Shown in pieces: positions 1 to 7,873 of a stretch of 64,000 bases of DNA. A program made the position numbers and the translations under genes. Origin of the DNA: Deltaproteobacteria bacterium (GTDB lineage Bacteria > Desulfobacterota > Binatia > Binatales > Binataceae); NCBI GenBank assembly GCA_021780225.1, contig JAJXZF010000039.1:62001-126000 (forward strand), in the 5' to 3' direction. Numbering within the stretch: position 1 is the first letter of the stretch; every line of letters starts with the position of its first letter. The notes below the pieces were generated by a model. The model saw only the letters and a list, made by a program, of their open reading frames with translations, was not told the origin of the DNA and did not search any database.

Positions 1-664
1 TCCGCCGCGCCTTGATCAAATCGATCAGGTCGCGCTCGCTTTTGATCGGCTCGTCGAGCAGCGTCGTCACGCAGCCGACGGAATTTTTCGAATGCGAATC
101 CGAACCCGCGACCTCGGCCAGCCCCAGATGGCGCGCGACGCGCAGCGCGAACAGGTTTTCCTCTTCCGAGCAGGCGCCGTTGAGCGTTTCGACCGCGTCG
201 CACACTTCGAAAATCTCCAGCTTGGCGGCGGTTTCAGGGCGCGACGGATCGATCGCCTGATGGTCGGGATTGATGAACGAAAAGCGCGGATCGAGCTTGT
301 AACGGAACGGATGGTTCGCGATCATCACGCCGCCCAGATGGTCCACCACCTTGCGCAACTCGCGCAATTTGTAGATGCCGCCGACGTATTCGCTCAGGCC
401 GAACACGCCGATATGGCCCATTTCGGTCGTCACTTCCATCCCGCGCAGAAAGACCACGCCCGACTCCGCCGCGGGAGCCTCGATTTCCTTGAGGCTCCAG
501 GCGTTGTCGTGCTCCGTGATGCATACCGCGCTGATGCCGATAGCGCGTGCGCGCACGATCAGATCGGCAGGCGCAAGATTCGAGTCGGCGCTGCCGCGCG
601 TGGTATGCAAATGGAGGTCGATCGTGAAATAGCGGCCGACCGCGCCGCCGCCCGAATCCGCCAC
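1..664 (-). CDS. PHP-domain metal-dependent phosphoesterase (3' end outside window)
   Basis: The frame opens at a GTG (662-664) and runs without a stop to the window edge, so the C-terminus is missing. The protein shows the PHP metal-binding signature DLHLHT near residue 17, followed by EHDN, the segment GMEVTTE, ANHPFR and GSDSHS, which together supply the His/Asp/Glu ligands of a trinuclear metal site. PHP proteins of this stand-alone type hydrolyse phosphate esters or nucleotides; the substrate cannot be read from the sequence. It lies 8 nt downstream of the cyclophilin gene on the same strand and is probably cotranscribed with it. There is no signal peptide, so it is cytoplasmic. Family assignment is firm and the substrate unknown. 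Confidence 0.85.
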   Translation of the reverse strand, partial: MADSGGGAVGRYFTIDLHLHTTRGSADSNLAPADLIVRARAIGISAVCITEHDNAWSLKEIEAPAAESGVVFLRGMEVTTEMGHIGVFGLSEYVGGIYKLRELRKVVDHLGGVMIANHPFRYKLDPRFSFINPDHQAIDPSRPETAAKLEIFEVCDAVETLNGACSEEENLFALRVARHLGLAEVAGSDSHSKNSVGCVTTLLDEPIKSERDLIDLIKARR

Positions 665-672
665 GCTCGCGC

Positions 673-1284
673 CTACTTCGGCAACTTGTCGGTGATCGTG
701 ACCTTCTTCATATGGTCGCCGACCCGGATTTTATCGACTACATCCATGCCTTCGACCACGCCGCCGAAAATCGTGTACTGGCCGTTAAGAAACGGCGCCG
801 GAGCGAGACAGATGTAAAACTGGCTGCCGCTGGAACGGCGATCGGGATTGACGTTGTCGCCCAATCGCGCCGTCGCGACCGAACCGCGCAGATGCTTTTC
901 GGTCGGGCTGATTTCGGCCGGAATATCATAGCCGGGACCGCCCGTGCCGTTGCCCTTCGGATCGCCGCCCTGCACCACGAAGCCGGGTTCCACGCGATGG
1001 AACGTCAGGCCGTTGTAAAAGCCGTCTTTGGCGAGTTTTTCAAAGTTGGCGACGGTCTTGGGCGCCACCGCCGGATAGAGTTCGATTACGATTACGCCGC
1101 GGTCGGTATCGATCACCGCGTATTGGCCGGTATTGCGTACAGGTAGTCCGTCCATTTTGTTCGCCGCCTTCGCGCCGCATGCCGCGACGCCGGATATCAG
1201 GAGCGCCGCAGTCGCCGCGCAGACAAGGCTAGTCAGCCGATGGTTGAATCCAATCTTTGATGGCACGAAATTGTCCTCATTCAA
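673..1284 (-). CDS. Cyclophilin-type peptidyl-prolyl isomerase, lipoprotein
   Basis: This 203-residue protein starts with a basic N-terminus, a hydrophobic stretch and a lipobox-like GVAAC ending near residue 36, so it is likely a lipoprotein facing the periplasm. The rest is a compact bacterial cyclophilin domain: FHRVEPGFVVQGGDP, GTGGPGY and the SGSQFYI strand are the conserved active-site blocks, and LNGQYTIFGGVVEGMDVVDKI closes the domain. It would catalyse cis-trans isomerisation at prolyl bonds during folding of exported proteins. The catalytic Arg in FHRV and the Gln in VVQGG are present. It precedes the PHP gene by 8 nt. The ATG was chosen because it gives a complete signal sequence. 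Confidence 0.93.
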   Translation of the reverse strand: MNEDNFVPSKIGFNHRLTSLVCAATAALLISGVAACGAKAANKMDGLPVRNTGQYAVIDTDRGVIVIELYPAVAPKTVANFEKLAKDGFYNGLTFHRVEPGFVVQGGDPKGNGTGGPGYDIPAEISPTEKHLRGSVATARLGDNVNPDRRSSGSQFYICLAPAPFLNGQYTIFGGVVEGMDVVDKIRVGDHMKKVTITDKLPK

Positions 1285-1439
1285 CTATTCGAGCGCGCCC
1301 TGCCGCGCAAGCGGCGTCCGCCGACGGCCGCCAACTCATGTCCGCCCGACGCCGGAGACCGCGAACCGCCGAATCACGCGGCGCGGCGAGACCAGCGCCG
1401 CCAGCCGTCAAAGGGCGCCATGCGGCGTCCCGAGAGCGC

Positions 1440-2225
1440 TCAATGCTTAAGGAACTCGCGCACCATCTTGGCCAGCGCGGCCGGTTGCTCGAGCGGCGTC
1501 ATGTGCGCGGCCTTGTCGATCAACTCAACGCGCGCGTTGGGAATCAATTTTTTGAATTCTTCGGCATAGACGGGCTGAGTCAGGCCGTCCTGCTTGCCCC
1601 ATACGATCAACGTCGGCGCGCTGATCCGATGAATCCGCTTGCGCAATCCTTTCTCGGGCAGCGGCCAGGTGAACTTGCCGGCACATCCCAGCGCCCAGGT
1701 GACGCGGATAATCGACTCGGGATCTTCAAGATTCATAAAGATGTGCTTGCGCGCCGGATTGTGCGAGTCGGCGAAGAGCAGCTTTTCGAGTTGCGCTTCC
1801 GGCATCACCATGTAATTCGCGATCGGCGCGTCGTCCCGCCACAGGCCGAGCGAATTCACCAGCACCAGGCGCGAGACGCGGCGCGGATTGTTGGCCGTCA
1901 GCTCCGCGGCGACCATCCCGCCGAACGAATGGCCCATCACGGCGGGCGCTTCGAGGCCGAGTTGGTCGAACATCTCGTAGTAATAGAGCACCAGGTCCCA
2001 AACGTCATCGAGCGGCTTGATCGCCTCCGGATCGTTGGCGCTGGTGCCCGGATGCTCGGGCGCATAGACGGTGAAATCCCGCGCGAGCAAGTCCAGCGTC
2101 TCGTCCCAGACGAGGCCGTAGCCGCTATGGAGATAGACCAGCGCCGGGCCGCTGCCGGCCACCTTCACGTGCGCGGTGACCTTGCCGTCCCACAATTTAA
2201 GAGTCTGTTCGGAAGTCGCAGCCAT
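1440..2225 (-). CDS. Alpha/beta-fold hydrolase
   Basis: A 261-residue single-domain alpha/beta hydrolase. The nucleophile elbow GHSFGG places the catalytic serine at residue 100; the acid is probably the Asp in WGKQDGLTQP and the His lies in AAHMTPLEQP near the C-terminus. The oxyanion-hole strand reads YLHSGYG instead of the usual HG. There is no signal peptide. Family members include esterases, C-C hydrolases and haloperoxidase-like enzymes, so the substrate is open. It is transcribed in the same direction as the LLM oxidoreductase upstream, 145 bp away, and the two may act on a common compound, which is inference only. Confidence 0.88.
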   Translation of the reverse strand: MAATSEQTLKLWDGKVTAHVKVAGSGPALVYLHSGYGLVWDETLDLLARDFTVYAPEHPGTSANDPEAIKPLDDVWDLVLYYYEMFDQLGLEAPAVMGHSFGGMVAAELTANNPRRVSRLVLVNSLGLWRDDAPIANYMVMPEAQLEKLLFADSHNPARKHIFMNLEDPESIIRVTWALGCAGKFTWPLPEKGLRKRIHRISAPTLIVWGKQDGLTQPVYAEEFKKLIPNARVELIDKAAHMTPLEQPAALAKMVREFLKH

Positions 2226-2370
2226 TTTTGATTACGCTCTCTTGAGGATTTTTTCCGGCGCCGCCGCCTGATGCGTGATCGCCGGAAAGTCCCGGCGCCA
2301 GTATCCGATCATGCGGCGGCGGACGCCGTTTCAGACGCCCGCCGCCAACCTTTTTCGCTCTAACGCGCGG

Positions 2371-3648
2371 CTATTTGCCGACCCGCGCCTCGGACCGCGC
2401 CAGCGCCGCGACCTTGTCCGCGTTGACTTTGCCTTTGAGCGCCGCCGGCCACCATTTGTTCTCCCATCCGTCCTCGTCCCAGACGTTGCGGAAATGAGGC
2501 AGGACTTCGCGCGCGAACAGGTCGATATTCTTGAGCGTCAGTTCATGCGGCATCGAGCCGATATGCAGCAGCACCATCAGGTTGCCGACCCGCAGCTTCT
2601 TGACCGCCTGCATCAACTGGTCGCGCACCGAAGCGGGACTGCCGGCGATTACGAATTGGTTGTCGACGAAATCCTTGTACTTCCAGTTGCCGACCGAATT
2701 GATGAGCTGCATCTGCATCGGCAGCAGGTTCTTAACGCTGTTGGCAAGGCTGCGATAGTCCTGATTGCCCGGCACCATCTGATATTCGTTCAGGATGTGC
2801 AGGCACTTGTCATAGAAATAGCGGATATGCGGATAGTATTCCTTCTCCGCTTTGGCGTCGGTCTCGGCGACGACGACCAACTGCAGGAAGCCGGCGCGAT
2901 AAGGGTTCGGATCGAGCCCGGTCTTATCGACGAACTCCCAGAACCCGTCCATCACGCGCTTGCCGAGATTGTTGCCGTAATAGCTCAGGAAGCAATAGCA
3001 ATGGTCATGTTTGGCGGCGAAATCCCACGTGCTGAGACTGCCGGCGCCGGGCACCCATACGGGAGGATGCGGCTGCTGGATCGGACGCGGCCATAGATTG
3101 ACCATCGGCAGTTTGAAGTATTTGCCGTTCCACGCGAAAATTTCGCGCGACTTCCAGGCCTTCATAATCAGGTCGTGAGCTTCGTAATAACGCTCGCGAT
3201 GCTCGATCGGGGTGATTCCGTAGCACAGGTTGGCGTCCATCGGCGTGCCCAGCGGCATCCCGGCGACCAGCCGTCCGCCGCTGATGCAATCGAGCATCCC
3301 GTATTCTTCGGCGACCCGGATGGGCGGAATGGTGGTCGGCAAAGTCGCGCCCATCTGCACCACGGCGCAATCGAGGCCGTTGGTGGCCCGCGCGAGCGCC
3401 GAACCCATCAGGTTGGGGCTGGGCATGAAGCCGTAGGCGTTCTGGTGATGCTCATTGACGCAGATGCCGTCCATCCCGGCCTTTGCCGCGTAGGTCAATT
3501 CGTCGAGCGTCCAGTTGTAATACTGGCCCACCTTGCCCGGATCGGCCAATTCCCAAAACGGCGGGTCAACCCATACCGACTGGTAACGCTTCTCGAAATC
3601 CTCCGGAAGTTCCCGATACGGCATCAGATGGAACATCGAAATTTTCAT
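2371..3648 (-). CDS. LLM class flavin-dependent oxidoreductase (luciferase-like monooxygenase)
   Basis: At 425 residues this is a long bacterial-luciferase-like TIM barrel. Diagnostic parts are the N-terminal CVNEHHQNAYGFMPSPNLM block, the barrel segment ISGGRLVAGMPLGTPMDA and the later PPVWVPGAGSLSTWDFAA stretch. The family uses reduced FMN (or F420 in some branches) for monooxygenation, often of alkanes, sulfonates or terpenoids. A strong AGGAGG lies 6-7 nt before the ATG and fixes the start. Such enzymes are abundant in soil lineages that use unusual hydrocarbons. The cofactor type cannot be decided from the sequence alone. Confidence 0.9.
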   Translation of the reverse strand: MKISMFHLMPYRELPEDFEKRYQSVWVDPPFWELADPGKVGQYYNWTLDELTYAAKAGMDGICVNEHHQNAYGFMPSPNLMGSALARATNGLDCAVVQMGATLPTTIPPIRVAEEYGMLDCISGGRLVAGMPLGTPMDANLCYGITPIEHRERYYEAHDLIMKAWKSREIFAWNGKYFKLPMVNLWPRPIQQPHPPVWVPGAGSLSTWDFAAKHDHCYCFLSYYGNNLGKRVMDGFWEFVDKTGLDPNPYRAGFLQLVVVAETDAKAEKEYYPHIRYFYDKCLHILNEYQMVPGNQDYRSLANSVKNLLPMQMQLINSVGNWKYKDFVDNQFVIAGSPASVRDQLMQAVKKLRVGNLMVLLHIGSMPHELTLKNIDLFAREVLPHFRNVWDEDGWENKWWPAALKGKVNADKVAALARSEARVGK

Positions 3649-3750
3649 GCCCGCCTCCTGGAGAGATCGGCCCTGTTGACTTTAATCCGGCCCGCCGCGC
3701 GCCGTCGGGGGACGGCGCGCGCTCGCGCCTGAATATCCCGGTCGAATAGC

Positions 3751-3955
3751 TAGTGTCGCGTCCCGCAAATAACTTCCACCTGACGCCTTGTCAGCTCGGC
3801 GCTCGGGTCGCCCGCCGCGGGGCGACCAAGGATGGATTGCCGGGTCTGGCCCGGCCATGACGAACAGAGGTGGTCATGCCCGGACTTGATCCGGGCATCC
3901 ACGCGGAGCGCTAGATAGACGCAGTGTGCAAATTTATTCAAGGGACGCCACACCA
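3751..3955 (+). repeat. MITE-like dispersed repeat, copy 1
   Basis: First of five roughly 205-bp copies. It begins TAGTGTCGCGTCCCGCAAAT and ends with the imperfect inverse, ATTCAAGGGACGCCACAC. Inside are two hairpin-forming stretches, one around GCCGGGTCTGGCCCGGCC and one around GCCCGGACTTGATCCGGGC. The left end sits in CTAG, the sort of TA target used by IS630/Tc1-type transposases. There is no coding capacity; the apparent ORF across it is an artefact. Together with its flanks it fills the gene-free stretch 3649-4036, where I see nothing else. Confidence 0.85.
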
Positions 3956-4036
3956 AGTTTCCCAATCCCGCTTCATAGCGATTTGGGCGCGGCTTCGCAA
4001 CCTTCGATCTCGCCCTGCGCCGTTTCTTCGCCGACG

Positions 4037-5452
4037 CTAGCGGGACGAACGAAACGACCATGAGTAGTCGCCGTTGTCGGTCGAGATCGCGACCTTGTAG
4101 AGATCGGGACGGAGCGGTTCGCGCGGAATAAGAATAATCGCGCCGAACGCCTCGAGGATTTCACGGCCGCGCTTTTGAGTTTGCGGATCGGGATTGACGT
4201 ATGTGGCCGCATCGAGCGCGCAGGCGTCCAGCTTTGCGCCGTCCGACCGCGCGATCGAAAAAGACTTCACCCTGACTGTCTTGAAATAGGCGGTTTGAAG
4301 GGAAATCGGCAAACCGGTCGGTTCGGCGTAGCCGGGGCACGCACTCAACGGATCCGGCCATTCGCCGGTTTCGCCCTCCAGTTGGGTCGTCGCACCGTCG
4401 GGCGGAAATTCCACCGGATGAGCCATCGGCGCGTCCATGCGAACATGATTGAACGCGCCGGTCAGGTCGAGCACCACCACGCAGACGCCATTTTCGCAAT
4501 AGTCGCCGTAGCTTGCCGTACGCAGCCGCGGATTCAGCATCGGCAAGCGATGGAACGGGCCGGCGATCCAGAGCTCGATCGCCCATGACGGCGACGGCGG
4601 CGCCGCCGGTCCCGGCCATTCCGCGATATCGCTGTGATGCGCCGCGTTATCGCCCGCGGCCGAATACCACGGGCTGGAGGAATCCTCTTCGTGAATTTTA
4701 ACGCCCGGATTGTCGCCGGCGCGAATATTCGCGCTGTAAGTCTTCACCAGATAGCGGGCGTGCGCGCGATCGGCGCGGCTGGCGGCGTCGGTTTCCGCGA
4801 TTGGATTCAGGCCCGCCATCGCGCGATATCGATTGAGCGCATCCAGCCAGGGGCCGCCGGCGCCCGGCTCGGTCATGATGACGGCGGTCGGAGCGGCCGC
4901 CGGCGTTACGACGGCGGCCGCGAGCGCGACCGTCGGAAGCGGCGCCGGGCCTTTCGCCGGTTCGCGGCCCGAAGACGAAACGGGCGGCGGCTTCGGCCCG
5001 GCCACGTTCGCGGGAGCCGCTCCATGGTCGAAGCTCGCCGTTTCGCGATCCGCATGGAACTTGAGTTCGGCGCCGGCGAATCCCAGCAGAAACAGAATCG
5101 CGACCGTGATTGCGACACGCGCCGGCGTCAACCATCCGCCGCGCGCTCCGGCGCCCGCCATAATCCGATAGCGTGCGGAGCCGAAGGCGATTTCGTCGCC
5201 CGCATCGATCGCGGCGGAGCCCTGAATTTTTACGCCGTTGACGAAGGTGCCGTTGGTCGAGCCTTGATCCGTGACTTCCCAGCGGCCGGCGCGGCGAGCG
5301 AGCGTGGCGTGACGGCGCGATACTCCGTGGCCCGCGATCGTGAGAGCGTTGCCGTTGGCCGATCCGACCGAAATTTGCTTGCGATCAATTGAAAATGAGC
5401 GCGGCTCAACCTCGCCGATCGCGGACAGCCGCAACCGCGCCGCGGAGCGCAT
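4037..5452 (-). CDS. FHA domain - transmembrane helix - CAP/SCP domain protein
   Basis: I place the start at the ATG at 5452 because the frame upstream runs into the deacetylase gene; this gives 471 residues. The N-terminal third is an FHA phosphothreonine-binding domain, with GHGVSRRHATL and DQGSTNGTFVNGVKI carrying the conserved Arg, Ser-Arg-Arg-His and Asn residues. A single hydrophobic helix (VAITVAILFLLGFAG) follows, then a Pro/Ala-rich linker. The C-terminal part is a CAP (SCP/PR1-like) domain starting at WLDALNRYRAMAGLNPIAE. The predicted topology is FHA in the cytoplasm and CAP outside, as though a phosphorylation signal were coupled to an envelope module. The gene lies 43 nt after the deacetylase gene. 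The domain calls are good; the function is unknown. Confidence 0.82.
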   Translation of the reverse strand: MRSAARLRLSAIGEVEPRSFSIDRKQISVGSANGNALTIAGHGVSRRHATLARRAGRWEVTDQGSTNGTFVNGVKIQGSAAIDAGDEIAFGSARYRIMAGAGARGGWLTPARVAITVAILFLLGFAGAELKFHADRETASFDHGAAPANVAGPKPPPVSSSGREPAKGPAPLPTVALAAAVVTPAAAPTAVIMTEPGAGGPWLDALNRYRAMAGLNPIAETDAASRADRAHARYLVKTYSANIRAGDNPGVKIHEEDSSSPWYSAAGDNAAHHSDIAEWPGPAAPPSPSWAIELWIAGPFHRLPMLNPRLRTASYGDYCENGVCVVVLDLTGAFNHVRMDAPMAHPVEFPPDGATTQLEGETGEWPDPLSACPGYAEPTGLPISLQTAYFKTVRVKSFSIARSDGAKLDACALDAATYVNPDPQTQKRGREILEAFGAIILIPREPLRPDLYKVAISTDNGDYSWSFRSSR

Positions 5453-5495
5453 CTTCAGTCCGCGCTTCCGGACGGCCGCGTCCGCCGCGCACGGT

Positions 5496-6530
5496 TCAAT
5501 CCAGTCGCCATAGCCGATCGTGAAAATAGCGCGCGCGCTGAATAATCGGAATCGCCCGCCCGCCGTCCGCGGGCGCGGCAAGCGGTTCGTCGGCCTCCCG
5601 GCCCAATTCCTCAAGCACGGCGCGGCCCGAATCGGCCAGCGCGCGGAGATCGTATCCGCCCTCCAGGATCACCGCCATCCGGCCGGCGCAGCATTCCGCC
5701 GCCAGCCGCTTGAGCCGCCGCGTCATCGCGAGAAATCCGTCCTCGGTCACCCGCATCCCGCCCAGCGGATCGCGGTAATGGCAATCGAAGCCGGCCGAAA
5801 CCAGCACGAATTCAGGCTTGAAGCGCCGCGCGATCGGCATCAGCAGGCCGTCGAAGATACGCAGGTATTCGTCGTCGCCGAACGTCGCCGGCATCGGCGC
5901 ATTGACGGTGTAGCCAAGTCCCGCACCGGAGCCTACTTCGTTGATCGCGCCAGTGCCCGGATAAAACGGGTACTGATGCGTCGACATGTACATCACGGCG
6001 GCGGAATCATAGAACAATTCCTGCGTGCCGTTGCCGTGGTGGACATCCCAATCGACGATCAGCACGCGCTTGAGGCCGTGGCGCTCGATCAGCGCGCGCG
6101 CCGCGATGGCGACGTTATTGAAGAAACAGAAACCCATCGCGCGATTGGCGACGGCATGATGGCCGGGCGGACGCACGATCGCGAATGCGTTCCGCGCCGC
6201 GCCGCCGAGCACCGCCTCGATCGCCGTAAGGGCGCCGCCGGCGGCAAGCGTGGCGACCCGCCAGGTGGCGGGCGAAGTATGCGTATCGGGGTCGAAATCG
6301 AACCGCTGCATCCCGGCGGTCTTTTCCATCGCCGCGATATAGTCCGCGCTATGGCAAAGCTCGAGTTCCTGCACGGTGGCGTCGCGCGGCGTAAGCGGCG
6401 TCAGGTTCGGACGGTTCAGGCTCTCGGCCATTTCGATCATCGTCTCGACCCGTTCGGGGCGTTCAGGATGAACGCGGCCGGCCACGTGCAGCATATAGCG
6501 GCGGTCCGAAACCAGCGCGGTTTTGATCAT
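5496..6530 (-). CDS. Histone deacetylase family protein (AcuC/HDAC-like amidohydrolase)
   Basis: A 344-residue protein covering the whole arginase/deacetylase fold. HPERPERVETM is near the N-terminus, the catalytic His pair is in RPPGHHA (124/125), GFCFFNNVAIAA follows, and the zinc ligands are Asp162 and His164 in VDWDVHHGNG plus the Asp in SAGFDCHYRDPLGG. EGGYDL near the end is also typical. Bacterial members deacetylate acetyl-lysine, acetylpolyamines or small amides. It is divergent from the Tat genes, with 125 bp between the starts. The enzymatic family is secure; the substrate is not determined. Confidence 0.92.
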   Translation of the reverse strand: MIKTALVSDRRYMLHVAGRVHPERPERVETMIEMAESLNRPNLTPLTPRDATVQELELCHSADYIAAMEKTAGMQRFDFDPDTHTSPATWRVATLAAGGALTAIEAVLGGAARNAFAIVRPPGHHAVANRAMGFCFFNNVAIAARALIERHGLKRVLIVDWDVHHGNGTQELFYDSAAVMYMSTHQYPFYPGTGAINEVGSGAGLGYTVNAPMPATFGDDEYLRIFDGLLMPIARRFKPEFVLVSAGFDCHYRDPLGGMRVTEDGFLAMTRRLKRLAAECCAGRMAVILEGGYDLRALADSGRAVLEELGREADEPLAAPADGGRAIPIIQRARYFHDRLWRLD

Positions 6531-6655
6531 CTTCGAGTACCTGAAAGCGGCTTTCCCGCCATTATTCGCCGGAACCGGCCGTTTCCGCCAGTGTTTCGCT
6601 TCACGGTCGCGCGGCGGCGGCCGATGGCGTAAGATTTGAGATCGGTGCAGGACCC

Positions 6656-6934
6656 GTGGGCATTGGAGAGATAATCGTCATATTGGTGATTGCGCTGATC
6701 GTGATTCCGCCGGAAAAACTGCCCGACGTGATGCGCGGAGCGGGCAAAGCGATGCGTGAATTGCGGCTGGCGAGCAATCTGGTGATGCATGAGCTGACCA
6801 GCGTCGGCGACCTGCAAACGCCGCCGCGCGAAGCGCCGCCGCAACCGAATCGCGCCGGCGCCCAGCCGGCGCCGCCCCGGCCTGAGACCAGCGACGCCAA
6901 ACCCGAAGATTCCGCGCCGACCGTTCAAGCCTGA
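6656..6934 (+). CDS. Sec-independent translocase subunit, TatB/TatA-like
   Basis: This 92-residue protein starts at GTG (6656) and has the Tat hairpin design: a short N-terminal transmembrane helix (IGEIIVILVIALIVI), a turn with PPEKLP and an amphipathic helix (DVMRGAGKAMRELRLASNLV), followed by a disordered Pro/Ala-rich tail. The Glu near the start of the membrane helix and the xPEKLP turn favour TatB over TatA. The downstream neighbour is tatC, 15 nt away, so the two form the receptor complex for folded twin-arginine substrates. No separate TatA gene is seen in the window. Confidence 0.85.
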   Translation: MGIGEIIVILVIALIVIPPEKLPDVMRGAGKAMRELRLASNLVMHELTSVGDLQTPPREAPPQPNRAGAQPAPPRPETSDAKPEDSAPTVQA

Positions 6935-6949
6935 TTCCGGCCGAACCAC

Positions 6950-7834
6950 GTGACTACCGACGATCCGAATCCGCAGGCCACGGACACGCCATCCGCCGCC
7001 GCGGAGAGTCCGCCTGCGCCCCGGCCGCATCGCGAGATCGCGCCGGCGCCGCGGCCGTCCACCGGCGCGGCGGCGGAGGCGCGGATGCCCCTGCTGGACC
7101 ATCTGCGCGAACTGCGCGCGCGCCTGATTCGAGCGGCGATCGCCGTGCTGGTCGGCTTTATGATTTCCTATTTCGGCGCCGATTGGCTGTTCGCCGCCCT
7201 GACGCTGCCGCTGCGCGAGGCGGCGCACGGCCGCAACGTTCTGCTGATCGGCACGGGCGTGGGCGAAGCGTTCTTCACCAAGCTCAAGGTGGCGTTGATC
7301 GCGGGGCTGTTTATCGGCAGTCCGGTGGTTTTCTACGAAATTTGGCAATTTATCGCGCCGGGGCTTTACGAAACCGAGCGGCGGCTGGCGAAGCCGTTCG
7401 TGCTGTTCGCGACGCTTTTTTTTCTCGCGGGCGGCTATTTCTGCTGGGCGGTGGTGTTCAGAATCGGCTACGCGTTTTTTCTCGCGCAGTACTCCAGCAT
7501 CGGCGTGACGCCGACGCTCCGCATCAGCGAATATCTGGCGTTCTCGGCCAAACTCCTGATCGCCTTCGCGATCACTTTCGAGATGCCGATTTTCGCCTTT
7601 TTCCTGACCCGTCTGGGTTTGATCGATTACCGGATGATGATCCGTTCGTTCCGTTACGCGCTGCTCGGCATCTTCATCGTCGCCGCGGCGCTGACGCCGC
7701 CGGACATGGTCTCGCCGTTTTTGCTGGCGATGCCGCTGATCGCGCTGTACTGGCTCAGCGTGCTGGTCGCCTGGATGTTCCGTGAAAGGCCGGCGGCGGC
7801 AAGCGCGCCCGCGCCGGCTCCGCCCGCCGCCTGA
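6950..7834 (+). CDS. tatC: Twin-arginine translocase subunit TatC
   Basis: The 294-residue protein has an unusual Pro/Ala-rich N-terminal extension of about 45 residues before the standard opening MPLLDHLRELRARLIRA. Six transmembrane segments follow, with the conserved Glu in ITFEMPIFAFFL and the PPDMVSPFLLAMP loop. TatC recognises the RR signal peptide and recruits TatA/B in the inner membrane. Translation starts at GTG, 15 nt after the TatB-like gene, which indicates cotranscription. The next gene (GH15) starts 39 nt later, but its protein shows no Tat signal. Confidence 0.95.
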   Translation: MTTDDPNPQATDTPSAAAESPPAPRPHREIAPAPRPSTGAAAEARMPLLDHLRELRARLIRAAIAVLVGFMISYFGADWLFAALTLPLREAAHGRNVLLIGTGVGEAFFTKLKVALIAGLFIGSPVVFYEIWQFIAPGLYETERRLAKPFVLFATLFFLAGGYFCWAVVFRIGYAFFLAQYSSIGVTPTLRISEYLAFSAKLLIAFAITFEMPIFAFFLTRLGLIDYRMMIRSFRYALLGIFIVAAALTPPDMVSPFLLAMPLIALYWLSVLVAWMFRERPAAASAPAPAPPAA

Positions 7835-7873
7835 TCGAGCAGGCGGCGGCAATTCGAGAAAGGCGCACCGCCG

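Noticed and set aside
3750-4061. Small ORFs giving peptides like VDARIKSGHD (also at 18187, 42437, 48554 and 59697)
   Set aside because: All lie within the MITE copies and have no ribosome binding site; the shared peptide is the translated palindrome.
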